DNA of 64,000 nt, from assembly GCA_007258455.2 (NCBI GenBank), contig VDFB02252616.1:123337394-123401393 (forward strand), read 5' to 3'. This document shows positions 22,642 through 36,135 of the stretch, piece after piece (position 1 is the first letter of the stretch; each line of letters starts with the position of its first letter). The position numbers and the translations under genes were made by a program. Below the pieces are notes generated by a model. The model searched no databases. It worked only from the letters and a program-made list of their open reading frames with translations, and was not told where the DNA came from. The stretch comes from Sequoia sempervirens. Taxonomy: Eukaryota > Streptophyta > Pinopsida > Cupressales > Cupressaceae.

Positions 22642-23921
22642 TGTTGGATGTTGTGGTTGTGTTGTTGATATGTGGTTGTCATTGATGTCAACACTATTAG
22701 CATTGATGTATTGTAGGTTGTATATGTCGAGGATATTGAGAAAACTGTTATAGAAAGAGTTACATGTTGATAGTGGAACAGTGAAGGTCATGAAGGTGTC
22801 TTGCTTAGTACATTGATGACTAGTCATTGTGGATTAAAGGGTTTATTGTTGAGTTTATCTAGTTTATCCACATAAAGTTTTAGAGGTCCCCATGAAGATT
22901 GAATTGTGTTATGAACAGTTGTGTTTTGATAGTTTTTTTGTGGCTTCAGTTAGTGTTCTTGATTGAAGTTGATGTGATTCTAGTAATTTCAATTGTTGTG
23001 GATGCCTCTCTATTGATTCGTGATGCTTTTGAATGCTTCTAGATCATGCTCTATCTTTGTTGCATGTCCGTGTTGATCGGTGTGCTTGTGGTCGGTGATT
23101 TTTCTCTTGTGTGTTCGGGTTTTTACATTCTTGGCTGACATGGTGGTTGTAGCGTGTTGTGGATCCTTGGAGATTAAAATTTGAATGTTTGGTGCACTTG
23201 AGGATATTGATTTAAGTCTTCATTATATTGTGGCCGATGGTGTTTGATTCACATTGAAAATTTACTTGTAAATTTGGGCCGACATTGTGTATATGTTTTT
23301 ATATTTCATATTTTATTTTGGCCAACGAAGTTGTTGATGTAAATCCATGTTGCAAATATATACAAGCGATTGTTTGAGCAAAGTGAAGTGTGAAAAGAAG
23401 GAAAGAAGTGCTAGAGGAAGAGCAAGTGTGTGAATAGTGATCTAATCATTCGATTGCAGAGCAGAGTGTGAAGAAGTTTGAGCGAAGTGTGAAGGAGTGT
23501 TTTTGTAATTAACCGGAACTGTAATAAGGCTTTTGTAGAAGCTATTTTCTTAGTTCATACCCTGCAGATCTAATCCAAATTGCTATAAGAAAGTGTGTAT
23601 TCTTTGGGCAGTGAGCCCTCTTGTATTTAGTAGTGAGCTCTCGGCAATGTGCCTGAATGCATGTGCATTCCCATTATTCTTCATTATACTTTTAACAAGG
23701 TATAATATTGTTGACTGACATCCACCATGGTTTTTCCCCTAACAAGGTTTCCATGTAAAAAAAATATTGGTGTTCTCTGTGTTTCTAATGTGCTAATTGC
23801 CTGTGGTTTATTGTTAATTCATCAGATCTGAGATTAAGTAAAGTTATGTTTGAAAAGTTTAAATATTCTATGACAACTAATTCACCCCCCCTCTCAGTTG
23901 TCTGTCCTTGTTTTGCCAACA
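22642..23921 (+). repeat. Copia 3' LTR
   Basis: TGTTGGATG to CCAACA, 1280 bp. The last 546 bases equal window positions 1-546. The TATA-like region (AAATATATACAAG near 23356) is altered relative to the 5' LTR. Confidence 0.92.
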
Positions 23922-23926
23922 GTTTC

Positions 23927-25565
23927 AACCTTTAATGAGAGTTTAAATCCAAAAGAATTGATCAATTGGATCAATGATATGGAATAATTTTTCAAATTCG
24001 AGGAGATTGAAGATCCTCACCAAGTGAAGTTTGCAAAGACCAAGTTAAAGGGCCATGCTAGTATTTGGTGGGAAGAGGTCCAACTAGAAAGGAGAGAAGG
24101 GAAGGATGTAATTTCTAAATGGGATAGAATGGTGTCAAAATTGAAGAAGAAATTTATTCTAGTTGATTACGAATTAGAACTACTCAAGAAGATGCAAAAT
24201 TTGAGACAAGGAACAAGGATGGTGAAGTAGTATATAGAAGAATTTCATAAGATCCTAATTAGAATAGGGTATTTTGAAGCAAGCAAGGAGAAGGTAGCCC
24301 GTTACTTTAATGGGTTGAAGCTAAGCATACAAGAGGAATTGGAATTAGTACGAATATACACCATTGAGGATGCATATCAGTTGGTATTAAAGGTGGAAGA
24401 GAGATTGAATAGAAAATTTGAGCATAAGTAGAAAGGGAAGAGCAAAATTTATGAGTAGCAAAAAGGGGACGAGCAAGAAATTAGAGACATCATGGGCAAG
24501 GATGGTGAAAGAGCTGAAAGCTCAAACAAGTTTCATGAGTAGAATGAGAGAGGTAGAGGAATATTTGGATGAGGACCAGGAAGAGGTTTCTGAGGAACCT
24601 ATTTTCAATGTGGAGAAGAAGGGCATAGGGCCTTTGAGTGTCCTCAACATCAAGGAAAATAAAATAGGAGGCCTGACGAAAATGCTTGAGTTGTCCATGT
24701 AGATGAAGATGCACAGTCCTCACATTTTGAAGAAGTTGAAGGAGGAGAAGCCTTGATGGATAGGTGAGCCTTGTTGCATGAAGACAATGAACCAATGCAA
24801 AGGAAGAGTTTCTTTAGAACGAAATGCAAATTTGAAGATAAAGTATGAAATGTGATTATTGATGATAGTAGTACTGATAATCTTGTTTCTGAAGAAATGG
24901 TGAATAAGTTGTAGCTAGAAAGAAGAAGGCACCCACACCCATACAAAATTGCTTGGTTGTAGGATGCCCGTAAGGTTTTGGTGCATGAACATTGCCTGGT
25001 AAGCTTTAAGATTGGTAACTACCATGAATTTTTTTTGTGTGATGTTATGCCTATGGATGTTTGTCACCTATTATTAGACAGACCTTGGCAATTCGACAGG
25101 AAAGCAATGCATGATGGGTATGCTAATACCTACTATTTCATGAAAGATGGAGTCAAGAATAAGTTGAAACCATTGAATAAAGGAGAAGAGAAAGTATGTA
25201 GTGATGCTAGGAAGTGCTTGATTAATGGAGATAAATAGTCAGTTATAAAGGATGAGGATGAAGATCAAGATTTTCTCATGCAGGTTCCATCTATGTTGAT
25301 TGCATTCAAAAGGTGTAGACTAAAGGTTTTGGTGGATAAAGAAGAGGTAAAATCTGCTCTTTGTGAAAATGTCATTACTGATTTGTGTGAGCATAATGAG
25401 ATTAGTGCAGATGAAGGTATTATAGTAGTGAATACCTTGATGATTGAAAATACTGTAGTGGTCAATAAGGACAAAGGTGAGAAGGTACATGCTAGTTCAG
25501 TTGAGGACCTTCTAGTTGATGACCATCTATTGTAGGATGACTAGGAAGAATATTATGATTATATT
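23927..25565 (+). pseudogene. Gypsy gag-protease remnant, copy 2
   Basis: Same content as 547-2190 with the same stops: gag core, damaged CCHC knuckle near 24605, protease remnants near 24855 and 25080. Here its 5' portion (16583-16860) is also visible across the copia element, so the gag of this element can be followed from its ATG. It ends at element B, inserted at 25566. Confidence 0.85.
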
Positions 25566-26368
25566 AGGTATGTGCAGGATCATCATGGAAAAAATGGGCT
25601 CTTAAGTGGCAAAAAATTTAGAAAAATTAGAATTAGGCAACTTGACATAAAAATTTGAATAAGTTATCTATATTATTTCAAAAATATATAAGAATAGAAT
25701 TTGTAGCAAATTGAATGTAGTTTCTAAGCTACCAGGTTTATTTTTTAAAAAAGGAAATCTATTTGGTGAAAATTTGAAACTTCAATGGAGTAGTACTTAA
25801 ATTTCAGGGAAAAAATAAGAAGTAGGTGTCTTTTCGACCACCCTAACCACAATAAAATGATAATATTTTTATAAGATTTTAGATGTAAGTAGAGGACTCA
25901 TGTCTGGATGTGATGCATATTTTTTTGTAATTTTTTGCCAAGTAAATAATTAATTATGAATTTTTTATTACAACTTTTAAAAAATATAAAAAATCGTATG
26001 TATAACCACCTTAACAAGTGGTCAAAACTTCATGAAATTCATTTCTTCTTTTTTTAATCCTATAGTATGTGAAGCATAGAATGTGACACATGTTTTCGAT
26101 TAAAAAAATGTGATACCGTTTGAAAGTTGTAGATGTTTTTCAATCAGCCTATCAATCAGGACTTTAGTTGTAATTCAAATAGAAAATGAATAATAATTAT
26201 TTATTAAATTCAAAGTAAAGCATAATTTATATTGGTGGAAAGCTGAGAATCTCCTTTAAAACCCTTTTTGTTTCATCTATTTTGGGTAAAAAAATGTCGT
26301 TAGCCACGTACCCTACACATACCCATCATATCACCAATTTTTGGCCCATCATGATCCTGCACATACCC
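25566..26368. mobile_element. Foldback/TIR element B, copy 2 (803 bp)
   Basis: As 2191-2970, with TATT on both sides (25562-25565, 26369-26372). This version is ~23 bp longer through scattered single-base differences. It probably gives the more accurate sequence. Confidence 0.75.
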
Positions 26369-26812
26369 TATTATTAACATTGATAAGGATACAGATGAGA
26401 AGGAAAGTATGAGTACTTTGATTATGATCCTGACATTGAAATTGCAGTTGAGAATTACTTTCCAGAAGATATAGGAAAGGAGGAGTACAAGGAACAAATG
26501 GAGAATGAAAATGAAATGATTGTTACAATAGTAATTGGGGAAAAGGTAATGCATAAGTTTCCTACAAGAGATAAAATTGAAGATTATAATTTTCCAAAAT
26601 TTCATAGTGTAGATTGGTGGGAAGTGAAATTTGTTAAAAGAGGACAAAAGAGAGGAAGAATGAAAGAAGGTCGGGACATTAAATTGCAGAAGAAAGTTCA
26701 GAAGGGTGTTTAGCATGATAAGGTGAATAGGTGGATCCAAGACAAGCTCAAAGTCTACAAATTTTTATGAGTTCAACTCATGAAATTTTTTTGAATTACA
26801 TTGGGTGTGTAA
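26369..26812 (+). pseudogene. Gypsy internal region before the 3' LTR, copy 2
   Basis: Identical in layout to 2971-3414. Acidic frame near 26430-26500, basic Arg/Lys-rich frame near 26630-26710. No pol domains. Confidence 0.6.
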
Positions 26813-27814
26813 TGTAGGAGCATCCAGGGCGAAGAGCAATCTTGCATCATCAATTTTTGTGTTTTTTTGTTGATCAGAGAAGGGCTGACATGGCCTATCG
26901 ACAAGACCATGAAATATTTGTAATACTTTCCTACATGTCCCAATGATTTATTGATGACAACATTGAGTGTATAGTTCGTAGTGTTCCATCATCGAGACAT
27001 TGCTTTATTGGCGTGACATTTCCCCACGTCCTAGTGACATACCGACGGTGTTGGCAGGGATGGTTTACATCAACGTGAGGATCTCGTATTGGGGAAACGA
27101 GGTCACCTATCCTACTGAGGGTCTGATGGTGGTTGTTGTCGGCAGGACCATTGCTTGTTGCCCGAACTTGGCCGGTAGTCTCCACGATGGCCCGACAACT
27201 TGATAGTTCAGTAGTACTATTCGATGGGAGTATGCTTCATCAGTGGGAATCTATCTCAAGTCTCCTCGATGGTCTGATGCATCCTTCAGTGTGTGGAGTG
27301 TTCGTTGGTGAAAATTATTCATTTCAGTGAGATTTGATTTGGGGTTTCATCGACAGGGTAATGGTGGACTTGGTAGTGTATGCAGTACGATTCATGCATC
27401 AGTCAATGGTGGTGGATGGAAACACCTGGAAGAATGAGACTAGATGAATTTCACATTGTTGTTGTGGAATCCATATCCATTGGTCAACTCGATGAGCTAT
27501 TGATAACAAGGTAACGACATTATGATCCTATGACATGAGAAGAGTTGAACACCAAGGCCGACCTAGAGAATAAGAATGATATATAAAGGTTGGACGAAGA
27601 CAAGTGGGTGGCGAAGGTAGTATGAGGGTAGCTCACAGCATGATAGTGAAGCTTCAGGCTGAACCCAAATCTACCAATCGATAGATGCATGTATGAAGCT
27701 GCCCATGAGATGGTGTGTAACTTTGTAATGTCGGTCCAGTAATAAAGATCATTTTGTAGTGCAAATCTGGTTGTTTTATGCTGTTATAATTTGCAAGGGG
27801 AGTACCCTTCATCA
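26813..27814 (+). mobile_element. Gypsy 3' LTR, copy 2
   Basis: 1002 bp, same ends as 3415-4416, TATA-like GATATATAAAGG near 27577. Together with 16201-16491 it bounds the gypsy element into which copia inserted. The 5' LTR is truncated, so no target duplication can be tested. Confidence 0.8.
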
Positions 27815-28589
27815 AAATGGGTCTTAAGTGGTGACTTTTCTTTTGAAATCAAGAAACACTAACCTTGGATGAGAAATTGAGGATAGTTGCACTCAAAATT
27901 TTAAGATGCAACGAAAACAAGGGTTGTAGTGCTCTAAGTCTACCTTCTAAAGTTCTATTAATTCTTTTTGAAAATGGTAGATATTACGGGGTTCAAAAAA
28001 TGGAGCCATATAATTTGGTGTTGTTTTTGTCAAAAAAATATAACATAGCATCTCTTGTGGCTCCCTCAAAAGGTTAAATTTTTTTTGGTATTTTAAAAAT
28101 TGCTTCAGTGAGAAATTAGCTAACAACATGTAGTTTATGCCTGTTTTTTTTATATTTTTTTAATGAATATATGATTTTTTACTAATTTTCAAAGTGGACA
28201 CATCTTGAAAATAGAAATTTGGTCATGGTACCCCTATAAATTTTTAATGCTAATCGAAAATCAATTTTTTTGAATATGTGTAGAATGCAGTCTAGTTTAT
28301 AAAAATGTAATTTATTTGAAATTTTAATAAACAATTAAAAAATAAAGTAAAAAATACTAAACATTGGTTTTTGAAAAAAAACAAACACAAAAAACAAAAG
28401 AAATTAAACACGAAACCCTTAGCATAGTCAAAATGTGAAAAAAATTACATTGTTAAATAACTAAGAGAGAACCTAACATTACCCAGGTGTTTGATTTACT
28501 CAACCTTGAAACACATACAAACTTGACAATTAGAATAAATGAGATTAAGTGAAATTTTATAGTATATGTAAAAATAAATCTTTAGACGT
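27815..28589. other. AT-rich spacer, unclassified (copy 2)
   Basis: Matches 4417-5191; no feature recognised. Confidence 0.4.
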
Positions 28590-29576
28590 GGGTGCTGCCA
28601 CAATAGTGTGTCTCACTTTTGGGATGTGTTGATTTTTACCTGAAATCACTATTTTTAGAAAAACTAATGATTTAAGTCTTGAGAGACTCCATCTAAAGGG
28701 TTTTAATTGAAGAGGGATAGATAAGAACCCCTTAGATCAAACCCCCTTCGATAGAACCCCTCTAGTATTAAATCATGCCCACAATGGAATCTCCTTCTCA
28801 CCTATCAAAATGCTAGAAAAAAACCACTTTTTCTTTACCTTTTGAGGGATTAAATAACGTCATTTAAAAATTATATTTTGCAATATTGTAGCCCTCGAAG
28901 CAAGCTTTCCAACAAGTATAGTATTGATATATTTTCATTTTATCATGTATTTAATTTTCATTTTTTACTAAACATAGGTTTTTCTTCGAACATCAAGCTC
29001 TTTGTTGTGCAGAGGTGGAAAAATAGTAAACCATTATAAAAAAAATTCAAAAATACCCATTCCCTAGATATTGGTTTCCTTGTTTCAACCAAAAATAAAT
29101 TGGATTTCGATATATACACAAGAAGTTAGGTTGTATGACACACACGTATGTCCAAATTATAGTTATAGTGACTTCAAAAAATATTTTTTTTAAAAAATAT
29201 GCAACAAAAAATAATGAAAAAATATCCTTTCCCTAGATATTGATGTTGAGAATCTATTTTTCAAAAATTATAATTCAATTTGTTATACAAATTTTTTTAT
29301 GTTGTACGACACAAAAGTTACTTTCTAAAAGTGTTGTTTTCTATTTAAAACTAGTTATTAAAGGAGATGTTAAAATATTCATGATTTATTTCAAAAAAAA
29401 TGAAAAAAAAATATTTAGAATCTGCACACAAATTGCCACAGATCACTAGTTCACATCATCTTCAAATTCTTAACGGTTGAGCTGCTATAGGTCTTAGAAG
29501 ATGAAGATTCATTAAAAATATTGATGTAAATGTCCATCTTGGGAAAAAAGTGAGACATGGTATTGTGATTTCACCC
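28590..29576. mobile_element. TIR element family A, first insertion (copy 2)
   Basis: Same element and flanks (ACGT/ATGT) as 5192-6178, with a few substitutions near 29180-29330. Confidence 0.8.
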
Positions 29577-29939
29577 ATGTTGGGAAGGCACTCCAACCTT
29601 TGGTTTGGAAATCCAAAGAAAATCCAAGCCAAAGGCTTGGGGATTCCCAAAGCAAGACATAATGTGAGCACAATATAATGCACTCACATTATGTCAGAGT
29701 TTTGACATAACGTGAGTACATTATAGCATGCTCATGTTATGTCTTGCCTTTCATTTTTCTTGTTTTTTTGTTTTGTCTTTCTTTATGTTTCTCAAAGAAA
29801 GGAATAATGTGAGTGTATTATAAAATTCTCATGCTATGTCTTGCTTAAAATTGTTTTTGTGCAAGTTTGTTAAATGTATGTTTGATGCATGCATGTTTGT
29901 AGGTTTGTGTGATTAAATATATCTGTATGAATGTATGCT
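29577..29939. other. AT-rich spacer with palindromic segments (copy 2)
   Basis: Matches 6179-6541, including the GACATAATGTGAG/CTCACATTATGTC inverted pairs. Confidence 0.5.
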
Positions 29940-30094
29940 TGTATGTATGTATGTATGTATGTATGTATGTATGTATGTATGTATGTATGTATGCATGTAT
30001 GTATGTATGTATGTATGTGTGTATGTATGTGTGTGTGTATATGTGTATGTATTCTTCTATGTATGTATGTATGTATTCTTGTATGTATGTATGT
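29940..30094 (+). repeat. (GTAT)n microsatellite, copy 2
   Basis: Same interruptions and the same length as in copy 1, unusual for a microsatellite if the two copies had been separate for long. Confidence 0.95.
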
Positions 30095-33000
30095 AAGGGT
30101 TTTGGGCTTAGGGTATATAAGGGTGAGGGTATAGGGTGTAGGGATGAGGGTTGAGGTTGTGGGGTTTAGGGTTTAAGGTATAGGGTTGATTATTGAGGGA
30201 TTAGGGATTAAGTAATAAGTTGAGGGTATAGGGTATGGGTTGAAGTTTTACAATTGAAGGATAATATTTAGCTCACTGAGTGTATAAGATTAAGGTAAAG
30301 GCATTAAGATTTATGGTTTATGGTATGGATTGAGGGTATAAGGCATAGGGTGAAGGGTTGAGAGTGTATGGTTTAGGGTTTAAGTATAGGGTTGAGGGAC
30401 AATATTCAAGGTTTAGGGTATAAGGGTGAGGTTATATAGGGTATAGGGATGAGGGTTGAGGTTGTAGGGTTTAGGGTTTAAGGTATATGGTTGACGATTG
30501 AGAGATTATGGCTTAAGTACAAGGTTGAGGGTATAAGGTTGAGGTTTTACAACTAATTGATAATGTTAAAGGTTGAGTGTATAAGGTATAGGGTTTGGGG
30601 TTTAAGGTTGAGGGTATAAGGTATAGGGATGAGGGTTGAGGGTTTAGGGCATAAGTATAGGGTATAGGGTAGTTATTTGAGGGCTGAGGGATAATATTTA
30701 GGGTTGAGTGTCTAAGGTTAAGTGTATAGTGTATAGGTCTATTAGGGTTTAAGATATTGGGTTGATGGATTAGGGCTTAATTATAGGTTCAAGGGTTGAG
30801 GCTATAGGGTGTAGGGATTAGTGTTTAAGGGTTGAGGGTTTAGGGTTTAAGAGTTGAGGGTTGATGGTTTAGGGTTTAGGGTTTAAGGGTTGAGGGTTGA
30901 GGGATTAGGGTTGAGGGTTGAGGGTATAAGGGTTGAGGTTTAGGGTTTAATGGATTAGGGTTGATGGTTGAGGGATTAGTGTTTAAGGGTTGAGGGATTA
31001 TGGTTTAAGGTATAGTGTCGAGGGTTGAGGGTTTAGGGTTTAAGGTTGAAGGGTTGAGGGTTGAGGGTTTAGGGATAGGGTTTAGGGTTGAGGGTTGAGG
31101 GTTAAGGGATCAAGGTTTAAGTGTTAAGGGTTTAAGGGTTCAGGGTTTAAGGTTTTAGGGTTTATAGTTTAAGGGTTGAGGGGTTAGGTTTGAGGGTTGA
31201 GGATTTAGGGTTTAACATATAGGGTTGAGGTTAGAATGTATAGGGTAGAGGGTTTATAGTTGAAGGTTGAGGGTTGAGGGATGGGGATTAGAGTTGAGGT
31301 TTGAGGGATTAAGGTTTAAGGTTTTAGGGTTGATGGATTAGGGTTTAAGGGTTGAGGGTTGAGGGATTAGTGATTAAGGTACATGGTTGACAGTTGAGCA
31401 TTAAGGGTTAAGGGTTTAAGGGTTGAGGTTGTAATGTATAAGGTTTGAGGGTTGAGTGTTTAACAGTTGAGGTTGTAAGGTTTAAGGATTTAGGGTTTAA
31501 GGGTTTATGATTGAGGGTTGATTATTTAAAGGTTGAGGGTTTAAGGGTTTAGGGTTTAAGGGTTGAGGGTTAAGAGATTAGGGTTTAAGGTATAGGGTTG
31601 AGGGATTAGGGTTGAGGGTTTAATGTATAGGGTAGAGGGTTTAGAGTTAAGGGTTTAGGGATTAGGGTTGAGGGAGTAAGTTGAGGGTTTAGGTTATAGG
31701 GTTGAGGGTATAGGTATTAAGGTTTATGGTTGAAGGTTTAATGTATAGGGTAGAGGGTTTAAGAGTTTAGGGTTTAGGGTTTAAGGGTTGAGGTTTGAGG
31801 GTCTAACGTATAACATTGAGGGTTGAGACATTAAAGGCTTAAGGGTTGAGGGCTTAAAGGTTGAGGGTTTGGGGGATTGAGGGTTTAAGGTATAGAGTTG
31901 GAGGATTAAGATTGAGGGTTCAAACATTAAGGGTTTAAGGGTTGAGGGCTTAAAGGTTGAGGGTTGAGGGATTAAGGGTTTAAGGTATAGAGTGAGGGAT
32001 TAGGTTTGAGGGTTTAATGTATATGGTAGAGGGTTGAGGTTGAGGGTTTAAGGGTTTAAATTTTAAGGGTTTAAGGGTTGAGGGTTTAGGGTATAGGGTT
32101 GAGGGTTTAATGTATAGGGTTGAGGGTTGAGAGTTGAAGGTATAGGGTTGAGGGTTTAATGTATAGGGTAGAGGGTTGAGAGTTGAGGGTATAGGGATTG
32201 GGGTTTAGGGTTGAGGGTTTAATATATAGGGTAGAGGGTTTAGGGTTAAGGATTGAGGGTATAGGGTTGAGGGATTAAGGGTTTATGATATAGGTTCAAT
32301 GGATTAGGGTTGAGGGTTTAATGTATAGGGTAGAGGTTTGAGGGTTGAGGATTTAAGGGTTGAGGGTATAGGGTTGATGGTTTAATGTTGATGGTTGAGG
32401 GTTGAGGGTTTAAGGTTTTAGTGTTTAAGGGTTGAGGGTTAGGGATTAAGGGTTGAGGGTTGAGGGATTAAGGATTTAAGGTATAGGGTTGAGGGTTTAA
32501 TGTATAGGGTTGGGGGTTTAAGGGTTTAAGGGTTTAGGGTTTAATATATATGGTAGAGGGTTGAAGGTTGAGGGATTATGGGTTTAAGGGTTGAGGGTTG
32601 AGGGATTAGGGTTTAGGTTCTAATGTATAGGGTAGAGGGTTTATAGTTGAGGGTTGAGGTCTAAGGGATTAAGGGTTTATGGGTTGAGGGTTGAGGGATT
32701 AAGGGTTTAAGGCATAGGTTGAGGGTGTAATGTATAGGGTAGAGGGTTAAGGGTTTAGAGTCAAGGGTTTAAGGGTTGTAGGTATAGGGTTGAGGGATTA
32801 GGGTTAAATGGTTGAGGGTTGAGGGATTAGGTTCAAGGTTTGATGGTTTAGGGTTTAATGTGTAGGGTTGAGGGATTAGGATTGATGATCTAATGTATAG
32901 GATAGAGAGTTTATAGTTGAGGGTTGAGGGTTGAGGCATTAAGGGTTTAAGGTTTGAGGGTTTAAGGGTTGAGGGTTGAGGGATTAAGGGTTTAAGGTAT

Positions 33001-34145
33001 AGAGTCGAGGGATTAGGGTTGATTTTTTAATGTATAGGGTGGAGGGTTGAGGGTTTAAGGGTTTATGGTTTAAGGTTTTAAGGGTTGAGGGTTTAATGTA
33101 AAGGGTTAAGGGTTGAGGGTTGAGGGTTGAGGGTACAGGGTTGAGGGATTAGGGTTGATGGTTTAATGTATAGGGTTGAGGGTTGAGGGTTGAGGGTATA
33201 GGGATTAGGGTTTATGATTGAGGGTTTAATGTATAGGGTAGAGGGTTTAGGGTTAAGGGTTGAGGGTATAGGGTTGATAGATTAGGGTTGAGGGTTGAGG
33301 GTGATAGGGTATAGATGATAGATTAGGGTTGAGGGATTAAGGATTTAAGGTATAGGGTCAAGGGGTTATGAATGAGGGTTTAATTTAGGGTTGAGGGTTT
33401 AAGGGTTTAAGGGTTTAAGGGTTGAGGTTATAGGGTTGAGGGATTAGGGTTGAGGGTTTAATGTATAGGGTAGAGGGTTGAGGGATTAAGGGTTTAAGGG
33501 TTGAGTGTTTAAGGGTTGAGGGTTGAAGGATAAGGGTTTCAAAACTAATGTACAGGGTAGAGGATTTATAGTTGAGGGTTGAAAGTTGAGGAATTAAGGG
33601 TTTAAGGGTCGAGGGTTGAGGGATTAAGGGTTTAAGATATAGGGTAGGGGGATTAGGGTTGTGGGTTTAAAGGTTTAAGGGTTGAGGGTTAAATGTATAG
33701 GGTATAGGGTAGAGGGTTTAAGGGTTTAAGGGTTAAAGGTTTAAGGGTTGAGGGTTGAGGGTTGAAAGTAAAGGGTTTAATGGTTGAGGGTTGAGGGTTT
33801 AGGGATAGGTATTAGGGTTTAGGGTTGAGGGATTAGGTTTTAAGGGTTGATGGTTTATGGTATAGGGATTAGGGTTGATTTTTTAGGGTATACAGATGAG
33901 GGTTGAGGTTGTAGGGTTAGGGATGAGGGTTGAGGTTGTAGGGTATAATGTTTAAGGTATAGGGTTTAGGATATAGGGTTAAGGGTTGAGGTTGTAGGGT
34001 TTAGGGTTCAAGGTATAGGGTTGAGGTTTGAGGCTGTAGGATATAGGGTATCATGTTAATGTATAGGATATATTGTTTACGATTTAGAATTTAAGGTATA
34101 AGGTATAAGGTTGAGGGTTAATATATAGGCTTGAGTGTATAGGGA
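30095..34145 (+). repeat. Degenerate interstitial telomere-like array, copy 2 (~4.05 kb)
   Basis: Same heptamer family and orientation as 6697-9191. About 1.55 kb more is present, roughly 31016-32727. Higher-order phrases recur (for example GGGTTTAATGTATAGGG followed by TAGAGGGTT), so the array is not a simple heptamer run but has longer mixed units. Confidence 0.9.
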
Positions 34146-35191
34146 ATTGTGGTGAAACTTTATATCGCACACAAAATGAGACATACATAGTACTTACAAG
34201 ATGTCATAATTGCTTGAATAAAGGTCTCATAGATGTACTTCAACCCAACTCACTATTGACAAATGATAAGAGTTAGAAAACCTTTACAAAATTCACTTTT
34301 TCAAAACACAAGCATGCTTTGAAAAAGTTGAAATTTGGTCGTTTAAAGAGAAAGCCAAAACAAAGTCATATTATAACATGAGTGCATTTTATATTTCTCT
34401 AAAAATGATAAAAAAAGGTAGGACACCTATGATCTAGGCCCACATGCCTGTTATTCTCTTGCTTTTGTGTGTGTTCTGACAAAAAAATGCTTTTTCATGT
34501 TGTTGGGGAAAGCACATGCAATTTTTCCACATTCCACCAGATTTGCACCAGCCTTTTTTGGTTTTCCAACTTAGGAATGAGGAAATAGCAAAGCTTTTAC
34601 ATAAAATTTGATTATATGAACTCAAAATTTTATGTTTTTATTGTTGAAATGTTAATTATAATTGAATTATTATAATTTAGCATTATATATTGGTTAATTC
34701 TATAGTTTTTAGTAATTCTATTAAATTTATATAGAATTGAACATTGAAAAGGAAGCAAGTTCATGAAAATCTTAAATTGTTGAGGAGTTTGATGCAAGAA
34801 GAAAAATAAACTATGCATAATTGTGTAGTTTCTCTAATTGAATCTCTAATTTTAAGGTATGTCAAGTCTTTATTCATGTTCTTTACATTTTCCTTCATTC
34901 TCTTATGTTTCTTTATCACTTCTTATCATACATGCTTAATATAATACTTTGATTTTGTTATCATGTTGATTTTGGGATTAGATTTTTCTAAGTATTCAAA
35001 ATTATGAGTTCTCAACATACATAGCCTTAATCAAACGCATTAAATTTTATAAAGATAATCAAATGCATCATATTAATCATAGATTTAACTTCATTAGGTC
35101 TTTCAAAACTACCATAGGGAAATCATAGATTCATTAGAATGGTCATAACTTCATTATGGCAGTCCTAATGAATCTATGGTAGTCCTAATGA
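34146..35191. other. AT-rich spacer (copy 2)
   Basis: Matches 9192-10239 with scattered substitutions. The short ORFs here are not supported as genes. Confidence 0.4.
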
Positions 35192-36062
35192 ATCTATGAA
35201 CTCAACATTCCTTCTAATTACAATATTTTTTGTGATAGGGTTATACAATTTTATGCCTTGGATTCTTTAGTGTATTTTATGAAGATGCACTTTCTTCTTC
35301 TATCATCCAATTTATGCATTCTTTCCTTTGTCACAATTGCATATTCCATGTATCTTATAAAATTTGAAGTGCTTTAGGCTCCATTTGCATTTTTTCCATG
35401 CTTCTTGTGAAATCATGTCACACACGACATTTGTGGGACATCTATTTGGAAACTATACTACTGTTGCAACAACTCCACATTAATATTCATTTGGAATCCC
35501 CTTAACCTTCAACATATTTCTTGCAATATCCATGATGGTCCTATTCTTTGTCTTTGCTACAATATATTTTTGTTAAGTGTCACTAGTTGTAAACTCTCTA
35601 TTAATGCTTCATTCTTGCAAAAAATTAGAAATTATTTGGAGGATTACTCACCTCTTCTATCTACTCTAACATGAACCTAAAGATTTTCTATATTCCTTCT
35701 CAACTAGGGTCATGAATTCTTTGAACTTATTAAAAGTTTCAGATTTATGCTTCAATAAGTATACCCATGCATTTTAGCTATAGTCATAAATTAAGGTCAT
35801 GTATGATATTGATTTTTGTTTAGGGTGAGAGTTTTCTTGGGGTCACACAAGTTTAAATGCATCAACTCCAATGCTACTTTTTTTCTTCTAGCCTTTTCAG
35901 ACTAGTAGTCCAACACTTAAGAAATTATGTTTTATGTGTAGAGCATAATATTATTGTTTGAAGTGAAATCATCAACTCATCTATTGTCATCCTAAAGAGT
36001 TATTTAACATTGTCTATTGCAATGACTATTGGGTCAAATATTATAGGATATTCTTAACATTC
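35192..36062 (-). pseudogene. Ty1/copia integrase fragment, reverse strand, copy 2
   Basis: Same reverse-strand integrase traces as at 10240-11110 (NRCPTNVVCDMISQEAW near 35420, LELMHLNLCDPKKT near 35870). No LTRs visible. Confidence 0.65.
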
Positions 36063-36135
36063 ACCTTCTCTTCTATAGCTTCATCATTAATCCTTGACTA
36101 ATATATTAAGGTGGAAAGCATTTTGAAATTCTAAA

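Larger units (their letters stand above)
16861..23921 (+). mobile_element. Ty1/copia retrotransposon, full-length but decayed (7061 bp)
   Basis: Two LTRs (16861-18108 and 22642-23921) bound a gag-pol pseudogene, with primer site and polypurine tract in place. GTTTC occurs immediately before the left LTR (16856-16860) and immediately after the right LTR (23922-23926), the 5-bp target duplication expected of a copia insertion. The target is the gypsy gag. The LTRs differ by many substitutions and a ~30-bp indel, so the insertion is old. Confidence 0.93.

Noticed and set aside
6697..34145. Head-to-head telomere fusion
   Set aside because: Both arrays run in the same orientation and belong to the large direct duplication.
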